Position numbers and translations under genes: made by a program. The notes beneath the pieces are model-generated. The model searched no databases and was not told the DNA's origin. It was given only the letters and a program-made list of their open reading frames with translations. 64,000 bases of DNA from Cepaea nemoralis (taxonomy: Eukaryota; Mollusca; Gastropoda; Stylommatophora; Helicidae), in NCBI GenBank assembly GCA_014155875.1, contig JACEFZ010004196.1, positions 1,525,001 through 1,589,000 on the forward strand. The letters are read 5' to 3'. This document shows positions 34,431-45,184 of this stretch, in pieces (the first letter of the stretch is position 1; each line of letters starts with the position of its first letter).

Positions 34431-35119
34431 AAATTTTACTTCAATATGGCACAAGGGTCAGTATCCCACACTTTTACCCATCTTTTCGATCAAAACAGTA
34501 GCCCGATAGCCTCTGATTTTTCCTCACCTTTTGATTTGCTGTAATCTGTAGATCCTTCCATAAGCTCTGCATGAGTGATTCTGTCACACCAATGTTAGTC
34601 CTATTTTGTACGGACGCTAGTTTGTGTGTGTGTGTTGGTTATTAGTAATGGTTTTATTCACTCTCCATGTTTCTGATCCAGACAGCTGTGCTGATTTTAT
34701 GTTAACAGTTGGGTTCAAGTTGGGGTGAGCGCCCAACCTTGCATAAATACCCTAATGGCTCATGCATTCATCACCTCTTCAGCAAAAGTCCAACTCCTGG
34801 CCTTCACTTCCTGGCAGAACTGTTTTAACAAACAGGAAAAGGGGCGGTGGCGAGTCTGGAGAAGGGGCGGAGGCAAGTCTCTGGCGATGAAAAATAACCA
34901 GTATGTCAGTATGCTCTAGATGTGTATGCACATACATGCTTGCACAGACACGTGTGTGCGCGTCTAAACATCTAAACTCGAGTAAGCAGACTGCTCTAGC
35001 AAAGGAAAGATGCTAAAGACGGAGTCAACCAGCTAGGAGGCGCACCACAGAAATCAGAATGCCACGAAATATGTTGACTACTACAAAATGTTATGGTGCT
35101 TGCCCTGCTTTGGACCCTC
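34431..35119. other. LDHD intron, unassigned
   Basis: No recognised element. A short GT-rich run lies near 34620. Confidence 0.4.
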
Positions 35120-35235
35120 AGGCAGGTGCAGTGAACTCACTTCAGAGGTACTTGTAATTTACGTCCCCCAAGTCAGGGCGGATGAGAAGTCAACATTTTA
35201 GTCCAACTGTCTGGTGTAGGGTCCAACCACAACTA
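35120..35235 (-). mobile_element. SINE family S1 fragment
   Basis: The internal body segment ('cttgtaatttacgtcccccaagtcagg', 'caacattttagtccaactgtctggtgtagg') matches S1 in minus orientation. It lacks the A box. It lies immediately upstream of LINE B. Confidence 0.75.
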
Positions 35236-35289
35236 CTGGAAGTCTTTCTCAGATGTCTTGTGGAGCCAGGGGACTTGAGAATAGAGCAT

Positions 35290-36648
35290 CTGGCCATACC
35301 AAAAAAAGACTAAAAATGATTGTGTGTGGCGATTTCAACAGCCACTCGCAGAGTTGGGGCTATGATCACATGGACCAGAGAGGAGAGAGACCGGAAGACT
35401 GGCAGGATGAGAATAGTTTCATCTTGATTAACAAGCCGTCCGACCTACATACTTTCTACGCGAGATCATGGCACACTATGACTACACCTGACCTGGCTTT
35501 TCATTCACCAGACCTGGAGTGGAACATTACGCGAATTGTTGGGAAACAACTTGGTGGCAGTGACCATCGCCCAGTCTTTCTAACCGTAGAAAATGAGCTT
35601 GTAAGTGAAAGCAGCACCCTCTCGAGGTGGAACTACAAGAAAGCAGACTGAGCATTGTACATGCATATGGTCAGAAACCTGAGTAGTTGAAGAGTTTGGG
35701 AAATGCATACTACAGGTAGCACGAGAAACTGTACCAAGAGGAGCCCGTAAACATTATAAGCCCTACCGGAGTAGTGAACTGGAATAGTTGCATAATGATG
35801 TGGAAGTGTGTAGAAGGCAAGCAGAGGCCACACCCAGCCAAGAGCACCACAATAAATACCAGCATGCTAAAGCCAAATTTCAAAGCGCCCAGCTGCAGGC
35901 TAGATGGAAAAGCTGAAAGGAGAAAACAGAGTCACTGAACTTTGAAAGAGACACAAGGAAGTTGTGGAAGCTAATAAAACAACTTAATGATGAGGGCACA
36001 GGGAGAAACTCAAAAATTGCACTCCATAAAGACGGAAACATCGTAACAGGAAAGCAAACAGCTGACCATTTTGTGGACTCATTCGCTCAAGATAACAATA
36101 TCAAAATTAGTACAGAGAAACAACAAGAGATTCGAGAGAAATGGCAACATTCAGGACAGAAGGAAATAGTACATGAGGTTCTGGAGGCACCTATCACAAT
36201 CAGCAAACTGGAGCTAGCCATATCAAAACTGAAAATGAGAAAGTCACCAGGAGCTGATGGTATCTCCAATGAAATGATCGGGAACATAGGAACAGAGGCC
36301 AAAGCAAAGCTGTTTCAGATCTTCAATAACAGCTGGACCTTAGGTAGTGTTCCACAAGCCTGGAGAGAAGCAATCATGATACCCCTCCTAAAATCAGCGA
36401 AAAATAGTTCCATTCCCTCCAGCTACAGACCAATTAGCCTCACCAGCTGTCTCTGGGAAACAATGGAGCGCATCATCAATCACAGACTGCAGTGGTACAT
36501 TGAAAGTGAAAACATCCTTATGCCACAGCAATGAATGACCACAGCAGGCTGGCTTTATGCAGAGCTACTCTACGGAAGATCAGACAATCTACCTCTCTCA
36601 AGAAATTGAGGATGCATTCCAGGAGAAGAAGCTGGTGCTTGCAGCATG
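35290..36648 (+). pseudogene. LINE B, 5' part (endonuclease and RT fingers), up to the E1 insertion
   Basis: Related to LINE A but clearly a different family. 35253-35651 encodes the endonuclease end (VCGDFNSHSQSWG, TPDLAFHS, GGSDHRPVF). After a stop, 35962-36534 encodes the RT fingers (KSPGADGISNEM, PSSYRPISLTS). A short duplication containing 'ccacagca' near 36520-36550 shifts the frame before the STEDQ..YLSQEIEDAF segment. The coding sequence breaks off at 36648 within RT motif A, where E1 inserted. The 5' end is truncated; no target-site duplication for LINE B itself was found. Confidence 0.88.
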
Positions 36649-36903
36649 TGTAGCAGAATGTATTAGTTAGGTGTGCAAAGCTACAGCACGCTTGAGCATC
36701 AGGATGGAATGAGAAGAAGGATGCTCAAGTCGTGACGTGGCTTGTTGTTGGGTTAGTCAGTAAACACCTAGGACTAGAGAAGAGAAGTCGCCATCAGGAT
36801 TGAATTGTATTCAGATTTTGTAGTGGCCATCAAATTCAAATAAAGCTTGATTTACATTCACCCAGCAGAACTTGTTAGTCCTCTCTGTGTGCGCATTGTT
36901 ACA
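36649..36903 (+). repeat. E1 left LTR (255 bp)
   Basis: TG...CA boundaries and an AATAAA polyadenylation signal near 36840 ('caaataaagc'). It differs from the right LTR by two substitutions. Confidence 0.97.
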
Positions 36904-36914
36904 GGAGGATGAAA

Positions 36915-36932
36915 TGGTGCCGCAGACCAGCA
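36915..36932 (+). promoter_or_regulatory. E1 candidate primer-binding site
   Basis: Starts TGGTGCCGCAGACC, 11 bp past the left LTR. TGG is the complement of a tRNA CCA end. The tRNA was not identified, so this is a positional call. Confidence 0.4.
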
Positions 36933-38080
36933 CCTCGATTTTTGGATAATGCCGTGGCCACAATGCGAAGTATGGAAACCGGCCTGCCATAGCGGACTTC
37001 TATGAGATTGTTACCACCCTACTGAGAAAAGAAAAATATGAATAACCAACAGGTTTTCTCTGGGTCCTTCAAAACAAAAGTCTAAGACCGGACGATTTTT
37101 TTGGAAGTCAAAAGTTTGAAGCAATTTTCGGACTAACCAAATTAAAATCAAGATATTGAGATGGAACCATCTACATAACATTGTTACCAGTGGAGGGAAG
37201 CTGTTCCACATTTTTTGCCACCTGAGTCGACATAATTTTCATCAAAATTTGCCAGGACGCTCGATTTGTCATCTGTTCCAGCCGTTTGTTAACCTTACGT
37301 TTGAAGGTCAGTCAGACCCATGCTAAGATTGTCCAGGTTCAGGAGCAAAGAAATTTCAAAACGAATATAAACAACTTTAGTCCAATGGAAACGTTGTTCT
37401 GAGAGAGCGGTCACCTTCTTTGTATCAAGACTACCTAGAATGAACTCAAAGCCATTATGTTCACTGAACCGTGACCGTGGCTGCCTGAAGAATCAAGCCA
37501 ATTGCTCCTTTGGTTGGAAAGTAAGAAAAATTTTCACTCCTGTTTGCTCTAATAAATCGGGAATGTTTTTCAACAAAGGCGATATCGTTAGGGAACCCTC
37601 GGAGGTGGTTGGGCAAACTGGGTTGCCGACCTGCTGAAGAGGGGACCCAAAGTCAAATCGCTTTATTGAGCTAGACCAGTTTTCAAGACGTCGCTTAGAT
37701 GTGCCCTGTTATCGGGTGAAAAGAAGGCGGAAGTCTGGTAGGGGCCCAACCAGGGGCTGAAGGTACTGAAACTTGAGACGTTGGAAGAAGAAGCTCACTG
37801 AAATTACGTGGTCGTTTGGATGATTTCAACAAATACAAACTCCTAACGATTGGTTTCTACCTGGCAAGAAAATTTTCAGCGGACATAGGTGAATCCATAT
37901 TCCTTGGATCAAGAGCTGAAATAATGGTAATTAGTTAAACTTTAAATGTCATTTTAGATACTATTGACTGATTGAACAATTATTATTAGGAATTCTGTAA
38001 GTTAAATACGATCATATCTTTAAATTAGGTTGTTATAAATGTGAATTTGATTGTATAAGTGTATAGTAAAATATTTCAGC

Positions 38081-39058
38081 ATGGCAGAAGAACAAGGTTC
38101 ACTGACACAAGTTTTGACGGGGGTAGGGTCGGTAATAAGTAAACTCAACACAGTAATGAAACAACAAGGAATGGCAGCTGAAATTGTTAAATTTAGCGGA
38201 CAGGCGAAAGATTTTAAGAAGTGGGTAACTTCAATAGAGAAATATGCATATTTGGTGTCAGCATCAGATGAAGAGAAAATGAAACTTGCTTATCAGGCAG
38301 CAACAGAACCAGTCTCTGATCATATCAGAAGGAAATTAGAGGCTAGGGTGGATGAGACATGGGAGCAGTTCAAAGACGACCTGGCCCATAAGTACGCAGA
38401 AATAACAGACCCACAACATGCGTTTTCGGTGTTAAGACAGTCCAAACAAAACACTAGAGAAACGGTACAATTGTTCAGCGATAGGTTGATTAACCTGGCT
38501 AAAGAAGCATTCTTAGGACAGAACGTGCGAGGAGAAGAGGTGGAGAGGATGTTGGTCGGGATTTTTGTAGATGGTATAAAATCAGATGGACTGAAATTTA
38601 AGCTGATGAGGGAAAACCCTGAGAGGTTATCACAAGCTGTAGATATAGCGGTACAAGAGGAAAATTTGAGACGTAGATTCAGATTGAGAGTAGGACGAGA
38701 AATAGGAACTAGTCGAGAAGACAGGATTGAGGAGCCTATGGAGATAGGACAAACAAGGTTTGGATGGAATAGGAGAGGAGGTATACACACATTACAAGGT
38801 AGTGATAGAAATGCCTATAATGGAAGAAGACAAATTAGAAATCCTACAAATGAGACGGTAAGTAACACAAATAACACAAATATAGTCTGCTGGTTTTGTG
38901 GTCAACGGGGGCACATTTTTCGCTTTTGTGGTAACAGGCGTGTCCAGTCGAATACACAAAGTAGAAATGGCAATAGCAGGTTAAATAGGGATGTGGAAGA
39001 TAGACACAGAAGTTGTACAAGTACAAGAACGCAGGAAAACCGGCGCCCTACCTATTAA
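38081..39058 (+). CDS. E1 Gag
   Basis: 325 residues counted from ATG 38081 (an in-frame ATG lies 10 codons upstream; the MAEEQ start is preferred because it begins the acidic Gag N-terminus). Residues about 45-215 form a helical capsid-like region (FSGQAKDFKKWV, FKDDLAHKYAEI). An Arg-rich stretch follows, then one CCHC knuckle at about 270 (CWFCGQRGHIFRFC, CX2CX4HX4C). In Ty3/Gypsy elements Gag forms the particle and the knuckle binds the RNA. It ends at 39058, overlapping the protease frame in the -1 phase by about 46 nt, which may be programmed frameshifting. The frame is intact. Confidence 0.9.
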   Translation: MAEEQGSLTQVLTGVGSVISKLNTVMKQQGMAAEIVKFSGQAKDFKKWVTSIEKYAYLVSASDEEKMKLAYQAATEPVSDHIRRKLEARVDETWEQFKDDLAHKYAEITDPQHAFSVLRQSKQNTRETVQLFSDRLINLAKEAFLGQNVRGEEVERMLVGIFVDGIKSDGLKFKLMRENPERLSQAVDIAVQEENLRRRFRLRVGREIGTSREDRIEEPMEIGQTRFGWNRRGGIHTLQGSDRNAYNGRRQIRNPTNETVSNTNNTNIVCWFCGQRGHIFRFCGNRRVQSNTQSRNGNSRLNRDVEDRHRSCTSTRTQENRRPTY

Positions 39059-39501
39059 ATAGGACCGGTAATAGGAGGGAAAATAACAAGGTCCCAAGAT
39101 TTAAAGAATATTTTAATAACAGGTATAATAGGACGAGTAGAGAATACTTTCAACTAGATGAAATCAAACAGTTTACAGAAAATAAAACAGATCCCAGCTC
39201 ATGTATAATAGAAATAGGAAAATATAGAGTTCGTACATTAATTGATTCAGGAGCTCAGGTTAGTGTAATCAAAGAAAGTTTTTTATATAAAATAATGAGA
39301 AATTGCAGAATATTTAGGAGTCATAATAATCTTCACTCTGTTACAGGACAAAATTTACAAGTAATTGGACAAAGAATAATGAATTTTAAATTAGGAGGGA
39401 TCAACGTAAGACATCTTTTTCATGTAGTGAAAGATTTAAATAGAAATATGCTTATAGGAAGAGATTTTTTAACAAAGAACGGTGTAAGACTTTTTTTTTG
39501 A
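39013..39501 (+). pseudogene. E1 protease region
   Basis: Frame -1 to gag. It contains LIDSGAQVSVI (retropepsin DSG at about 39244) and the closing MLIGRDFL flap-like motif. The frame is lost in a run of nine T (about 39490-39499), where the downstream sequence continues one base out of phase: a one-base slip in a homopolymer. The protease itself appears complete, but its link to RT is broken. Confidence 0.88.
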
Positions 39502-41008
39502 TTTACACAAATTAAAATTCAAAGACGTATATATAGATTTAGAAGAAGACATGCACATTTCATCACTGGTTAGAGTTAAAATGTCTACGACGTTAAAACC
39601 ACAGACGGTCAATTTGATACAAGCAAAGGTAAAAAGAAATCCGTATTATGTAGTGGGACATACAGTTAGAATCACTGAATTGCAAAGGGAGGTAATTGAT
39701 GAGCCTGGTCTAGAAGTCCCGGATGGAATAATATCATTAGATAAACACTTAACTTTTCCAGTAATGATTATTAACAACACGGGTAGAGAAATTAAATTAT
39801 ACTGAGGATGTGTAATAGACAAAGTAGAACATAACATTAATGACATATTAGCAACAGATAGAGTAGAAATGCAGGGAACAAATTATTCAGAAACTCCTAG
39901 TGAAAGAATTAATAACAGACGCGGACGCGAAAGAAAAGGAAACGTGCAGAAGGATGAATTGATCCATCCATTCAGAAGAAATATAGCCCAAATACATTCA
40001 CTAGACAAAATGACAAGAGAACAAGAATTGTTGGCACAGTTAAAAACTCCACCAGAAAATAAGAAAGTATTAGAACAACTTATAAATGAAAATCAGGATG
40101 TATTTGCAATTAATGATTTAGAATTGGGAAGGACAAAAACAGTTACAATGGAAATAGATACGGGAGATCATCCACCAATTAGTTTAAAACCGTATAGAAC
40201 TCCCTTAAGGAATAGAGAAATTGTTGAAAAGGCAATAGAAGATATGTTGAAAGCAGGAATAATAACAAGATCGAAGTCGGAATGGTCATCTCCGATTGTC
40301 ATCGTGACAAAAGCTGACGGTTCACATCGATTCTGCTGCGACTACAGAGCGATGAACAAAATCACTAAGAATGTAGCGTACCCATTGCCGGTGATTGATG
40401 ATATTTTGGGTTTACTTAATGGCCCTAAATTCTTCACGACATTAGACGCAAGATCAGGATTCTGGTGTATCCCGATGTCAGAGGATGCTCAGAAGAAAAG
40501 TGCATTCTGTACTCATATGGGTTCTTACGAATTCTTACGAATGCCTTTTGGGGTTCGAACAGCGCCATCTCACTACATGTTATTAATTAATCAAGTATTA
40601 GAGGGTATGCAAAAGTTTGCATTGGCATACATAGATGACATTCTAATTTATACAGCAGGAGATGTAGATGATCACTTAAAACATGTAAAATTAGTATTCG
40701 ACAGACTAAGAATACATGATGTCAAACTAAAGCTTAGTAAATGTGAATTTTTAAAAACAGAAACAAAATATTTGGGGTATATTATTAATAGAGACGGAAT
40801 TAAACCAGCTCATGACAAGATAAAAGTTATTAAGGAGCTACCTCCTCCAACTAACGTAAAAGAAGTTCGTGCCTTTATTGGAACCTGTGGGTATTATCGG
40901 CGTTTCATTCCAGGGTTCTCAAAAATAGCAGAGCCTATTACTAACTTAACTGGCAAATATGCTAGATTTAAGTGGGATGATGAATGTCAAAAGCGTTCGA
41001 GTTTTTAA
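39502..41008 (+). pseudogene. E1 linker and reverse transcriptase
   Basis: The linker frame 39551-39805 ends in one TGA inside otherwise continuous coding sequence, then 39869-41008 opens in the same frame. RT motifs: IITRSKSEWSSPIVIV, FCCDYRAMNKIT, FTTLDARSGFW, PFGVRTAPSHY and the catalytic AYIDDILIY at about residue 254. The connection to RNase H is broken near 40990 by one extra A in 'caaaagcg'. The enzyme would copy the element's RNA into DNA in the cytoplasmic particle. Confidence 0.92.
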
Positions 41009-42879
41009 AAAATAGTTTAACAATAGTGCCACTATTGACACATCCAGATTTGAATAAACAGCTAATACTATATACAGATGCTTCAGATAATGCTATAGGA
41101 GCGTGTTTGGTTCAACCATACGAAGGAAAAGAATCTGGAATACCAGGGGTTAAAAATGAAAGGCCAATTTATTTCTTGTCTCATAAACTTAGCAGGTCTC
41201 AGCGCAAATGGTCTACTATCGAGAAAGAGGCTTATGCTATTCATTATGCTCTTCAGAAACTTAACTACTATCTACATAACGCAAATTTTATTATTAGAAC
41301 TGACCACATGCCTTTAAAGTCTTTGTTAGAAGCTCCAGTGCAGAACAGGAAAATACAGACATGGGCATTGAATCTACAGGGATACAATACAAGAATAGAA
41401 TACGTACCAGGTAGGATTAACACATGTGCTGATTTATTGTCTAGAATCCCGTATCCACAGTCATCAGGAAACACGGAAGACGAAGGTGAACCGGAGATAG
41501 ACGACCGAAACTGGCAAGTAAATATACTAGATTCTGCCATAATAAATAGAGAAGATTTTGAGAGTTTACCGTCGGATCAAGAGTCTGAACTTAGAGCAGA
41601 AGACCCACATTTAGTACAATTTAATATGAAAGAAGAACAAGAATTAGATCAAAAAATCTTAGAAATAAAACAGAAATTAAAAGAAGCGGATGAGAATAAG
41701 TATAAGAAGAATTATTTAGTTTTGCAAGAGGATGAACAATTATATTACATGAGTGAAAGAAACGAACAGCTAAGGAAATATATTCCAAAACATTTAGAAA
41801 GTGAAGTTTTAAAAGCATATCATGATAAGAATGGTCATCTAGGTCATGATAAATTAGTGAAAGCACTCATGAATAAATATTATTGGCCAAATTTATTTAA
41901 AACTGCTTGTAAATATGCCGATACGTGTGAAAGATGCAGATTAAGGAATATGAAAACAATTAAGTGTCCTTTACAGGATACAGATATTCCTGAGTTTCCT
42001 ATGCAAAAGGTTAGTTTAGATATATCAGGTCCTCACCCTAGAACATTATCTGGGAATGTATATCTAATTCATATAGTGGACGTCTACAGTCTTTGGCCGG
42101 AAATATATGTAATTCCAGACAAGAGCGCAGATACTATCATTAATATCTTTTTACAAGAATTTATACCAAGGTTTAGTTGCCCACAGATTGTACTTACGGA
42201 TAATGGTAAAGAATTTGTGAATAAGAAATTTGAAAAGTTATTAAAAGATTTGAATATAAAACATATAAAAACATCATACTATAGACCTTCTTCAAATGCT
42301 AAGAACGAAAGACAACATAGGACATTGTACGATGTTATAGCAAAGATTGTCGATGAATATGAAAAAGATTGGGATCTATTCCTAGGACCTGCGCTTAGCG
42401 CTATACGCACAAATCAAAATGAGAGCACAGGGTTTTCACCATTTTATTTAATACACGGGAGAGAGCCAATACTACCTATAGATAATCTGTTAAAACCAAG
42501 ACGCAAATACTTAGGGGAAGACTTTCAAGAGGTCATCATACAGGAAATGCATAAAGCACACGTAAGATTAAAGAATAATATAATTAAAGCTAGAGAAAGA
42601 CAGAAAAAGTACAGAAACGTGAATACAAAATTACAGGAATATAAAGTAGGTGATAGAGTTTATTACAAGAAGCATAGAAGGAACTCTAAATTTGATGCTC
42701 GTTGGGTTCCAGGTTATTACATTTTAGAAAAGCTAGGAAATGTATCGTACAGTATAAAGAACCAGATCACGGGACATGTGGCAAGGGCACACGTAGAGCA
42801 CTTAAGAAGAGATGAGGATGAGAAGGGAAACAATAATTATAATAATAATTGTTATTCAGACACCTGTATACTTAGATGA
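40984..42879 (+). CDS. E1 RNase H and integrase
   Basis: 631-residue frame. RNase H: YTDASDNAIGACL at about residue 30, STIEKEAYAI, RTDHMPLK and ADLLSR. The integrase H2C2 zinc domain lies at about 280-320 (GHLGHDKL, CERCRLRN). The DDE core has VSLDISGP, LTDNGKEF and the Glu in NAKNERQHRTL. A C-terminal GPY/F-like module (RWVPGYYILEKLG) closes it. The order RH then INT is the common Ty3/Gypsy order. The start codon is not meaningful; the frame continues pol after a one-base insertion. Confidence 0.92.
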   Translation: MSKAFEFLKNSLTIVPLLTHPDLNKQLILYTDASDNAIGACLVQPYEGKESGIPGVKNERPIYFLSHKLSRSQRKWSTIEKEAYAIHYALQKLNYYLHNANFIIRTDHMPLKSLLEAPVQNRKIQTWALNLQGYNTRIEYVPGRINTCADLLSRIPYPQSSGNTEDEGEPEIDDRNWQVNILDSAIINREDFESLPSDQESELRAEDPHLVQFNMKEEQELDQKILEIKQKLKEADENKYKKNYLVLQEDEQLYYMSERNEQLRKYIPKHLESEVLKAYHDKNGHLGHDKLVKALMNKYYWPNLFKTACKYADTCERCRLRNMKTIKCPLQDTDIPEFPMQKVSLDISGPHPRTLSGNVYLIHIVDVYSLWPEIYVIPDKSADTIINIFLQEFIPRFSCPQIVLTDNGKEFVNKKFEKLLKDLNIKHIKTSYYRPSSNAKNERQHRTLYDVIAKIVDEYEKDWDLFLGPALSAIRTNQNESTGFSPFYLIHGREPILPIDNLLKPRRKYLGEDFQEVIIQEMHKAHVRLKNNIIKARERQKKYRNVNTKLQEYKVGDRVYYKKHRRNSKFDARWVPGYYILEKLGNVSYSIKNQITGHVARAHVEHLRRDEDEKGNNNYNNNCYSDTCILR

Positions 42880-43204
42880 ACAAGTCACCAGAAGAGCTAC
42901 AATAACCCCAGGTTTTGGAAAAGATCCAGCACAAAGTCAGTTAATAACAACTCCAGTTTGTGATGATACTCAAGAACAGACAATACCGAAAACGATAGAA
43001 GACAATAATATGAATGAGGGTCATTATGATAGTATAGAATCTATGGAAGAAGAGATAGGTGCTCCATTTAAGAATACTAGACAAGCAACGAAAAGGAGAA
43101 TAGAAAGACAGAGAGAAAGAGAAGTGAAAAGACAAAGGAGAATCAGAGATTATTCATCAAGCAGGCGAAGATATGCCTCTACTAGAAAGGACGTTAAGAA
43201 ATAA
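42812..43204 (+). CDS. E1 accessory frame 1 downstream of integrase
   Basis: 130 residues, +1 relative to the integrase frame and overlapping it by 68 nt. It has a run of Ile at the start, an acidic middle (ESMEEEIGAPF) and a very basic Arg/Lys-rich C-terminus. No transmembrane segment fitting an envelope protein and no known domain. It sits where some Gypsy elements carry env or accessory genes. It may be a real accessory protein or the relic of one. Confidence 0.45.
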   Translation: MRMRRETIIIIIIVIQTPVYLDEQVTRRATITPGFGKDPAQSQLITTPVCDDTQEQTIPKTIEDNNMNEGHYDSIESMEEEIGAPFKNTRQATKRRIERQREREVKRQRRIRDYSSSRRRYASTRKDVKK

Positions 43205-43409
43205 TGATAGACAAATTAGATGGGATATAGAAAAGAAAAGATTGGCAGCTGCTAGTAATAGACAGACAGATGAAGAAGAAATGGATGAAAATTCGGAATC
43301 AAATAGTAGTATGAAAGATACAGTATACGAAGAAGAAGATATTGATGTGGAGATAGCACTTATTCAAAGAAACTTGGAGTTATTGAAGAAGTGGAAACGT
43401 AGGAGGTAA
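43173..43409 (+). CDS. E1 accessory frame 2
   Basis: 78 residues in the third frame, overlapping frame 1 by 32 nt. Basic N-terminus, acidic middle (DEEEMDENSESN) and a heptad-like end (IALIQRNLELLKKW). It may be the continuation of frame 1 after an indel. Function unknown. Confidence 0.4.
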   Translation: MPLLERTLRNNDRQIRWDIEKKRLAAASNRQTDEEEMDENSESNSSMKDTVYEEEDIDVEIALIQRNLELLKKWKRRR

Positions 43410-44929
43410 ATGGATAGAATATACTGCAGATAGCAAGATATAAGTTTCATGATTTAAAAAGGAAAGAGATACGTGATGAAGTATATAACACAGTGGACAT
43501 ATTTAGGTATTAAGATAACTAGTATGGATGTAAATTCGAGTGAAACATGTTATTTTTTTTCCTGTAATTTAATTGCCAATTGATTTTATGTTTTGACTTC
43601 TTGAGTTTTCTTAGATAAATAAGTTATTGTTAGTCCGTAAAAGAGACTAACAATAAGATAGGATGTATGTTATATTATTTTAAAATATGTTTTTCCTTGA
43701 ATGAGTTGATATCTTTATTTAATATGAGGGGAAACATAAACATGTATAAAAAACTTTGGGGGGTATGATGTCCTGTTGTGATTTTATTTCGCTTAACTCA
43801 TAATTTAAGTGAAATGTCTTGTGTGTGTTAATTAAGAATTACTTGTTTACAAATGTATTGGTTAAGTTAAGTTTAAATTATAAACAGTTATGGTTTTGTC
43901 CAGTACACGGGACTTTATATAGTACCCTTCGTTCAGAAAATAGTAATAAACTACTGAGGAGTAGTAGAGAGACACATTATCTTGGTGAATAAAATGTTCA
44001 TGGGTATATTCTGTTGCTGTGATAATCAGCATGAAGAGGTTGATGTGGCTATGAAATGTTAGAAACATATGCTGGGGATGGCTATGGGAAAGTTAAAATA
44101 GGAGCTGTACCAAAGTCAGCATTATTTGAAGATATATGGATTGGAGATCATATTATGAGTAACGATATGATAGTTGGTTAATAGAGAATAGATAAAGAGG
44201 GGGCTGTGAATGGCAGCATATAGGCTTGGGTATATGGAATAGATAAACAAGGAAGCTTATCATGGGATGTGAGGGGGCAAGATATAGGAGCTGTGAAAAA
44301 ACAGCGTTAATTAATTTAAAATGTTCATGGAATATGAACATTGGTTCGTGGTTGGAGGTGAGATAAGTGAAATATAGACAAGGTTGTGGATGGCAATATA
44401 AATGTTGAGTATATATATGTTGAGAAAACTTAGATCAACTTAATTTATAGTGAACAGATATGTATTTCATAAGATATATTTTAAAGAAAAAACTTTCTAC
44501 AAAAGTTTTTTCGTGGGTAAGAGAGGTAAATGTGATTGTGTTGACTATTCATTCCTTATACTTTTCATAAACTGGGTGCGCACCCCTTCTTTACTTTTTC
44601 TAACTACATTTTTTCTGTCTATCCTGTGTTGTGAAAGAGTGAGAAATTTCATAAGGTCAAGTGTACGATAACGATTGATACGAGATGTTCTTATGATATA
44701 TATATTTTTTAAAGAAATTTGAAGAACCAAGAACGAAGAAGAAGTTCATAGCGGGTTGCTATATGACTGGGGGAAGAGTTACAAATAAAATGAAATATTG
44801 ACTCAAAATAGAGATAGTTTGGGGCGGATTAGAGAAATTGTGGGAGGTAAGGAGAGAAGGTGTAGGATAGAGGGATTAGGAGTAAAGACTTTTTGAAATA
44901 AAAAAAAGTCTTTTCAAAACATAGTAAGG
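43410..44929 (+). other. E1 long 3' non-coding region
   Basis: No domain in any frame. A purine-rich zone (about 44830-44890) and a hairpin-forming 'aaagactttttgaaataaaaaaaagtcttt' (about 44885-44915) precede the right LTR. The immediate pre-LTR sequence is not a classical polypurine tract. Confidence 0.5.
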
Positions 44930-45184
44930 TGTAGCAGAATGTATTAGTTAGGTGTGCAAAGCTACAGCACGCTTGAGCATCAGGATGGAATGAGAAGAAG
45001 GATACTCAAGTCGTGACGTGGCTTGTTGTTGGGTTAGTCAGTAAACACCTAGAACTAGAGAAGAGAAGTCGCCATCAGGATTGAATTGTATTCAGATTTT
45101 GTAGTGGCCATCAAATTCAAATAAAGCTTGATTTACATTCACCCAGCAGAACTTGTTAGTCCTCTCTGTGTGCGCATTGTTACA
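44930..45184 (+). repeat. E1 right LTR (255 bp)
   Basis: Same ends as the left LTR. Followed by CATG, the target-site duplication. Confidence 0.97.

Larger units (their letters stand above)
36649..45184 (+). mobile_element. LTR retrotransposon E1 (Ty3/Gypsy), 8536 bp, inserted in LINE B
   Basis: 255-bp LTRs (36649-36903 and 44930-45184) start TGTAGCAG and end TTGTTACA. They differ at only two positions, both G on the left and A on the right. CATG flanks the element (36645-36648 and 45185-45188). The interior has gag, protease, RT, RNase H and integrase in the ordinary Gypsy order, then small downstream frames and a 1.5-kb 3' non-coding region. Two frameshifts and one stop make pol defective despite near-identical LTRs. 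When the element and one CATG are disregarded, the LINE B frame is continuous. Confidence 0.97.

Noticed and set aside
42812..43204. Envelope gene in E1
   Set aside because: There is no signal peptide, usable transmembrane anchor or cleavage site; the Ile run at the start is too short and the rest is highly charged.
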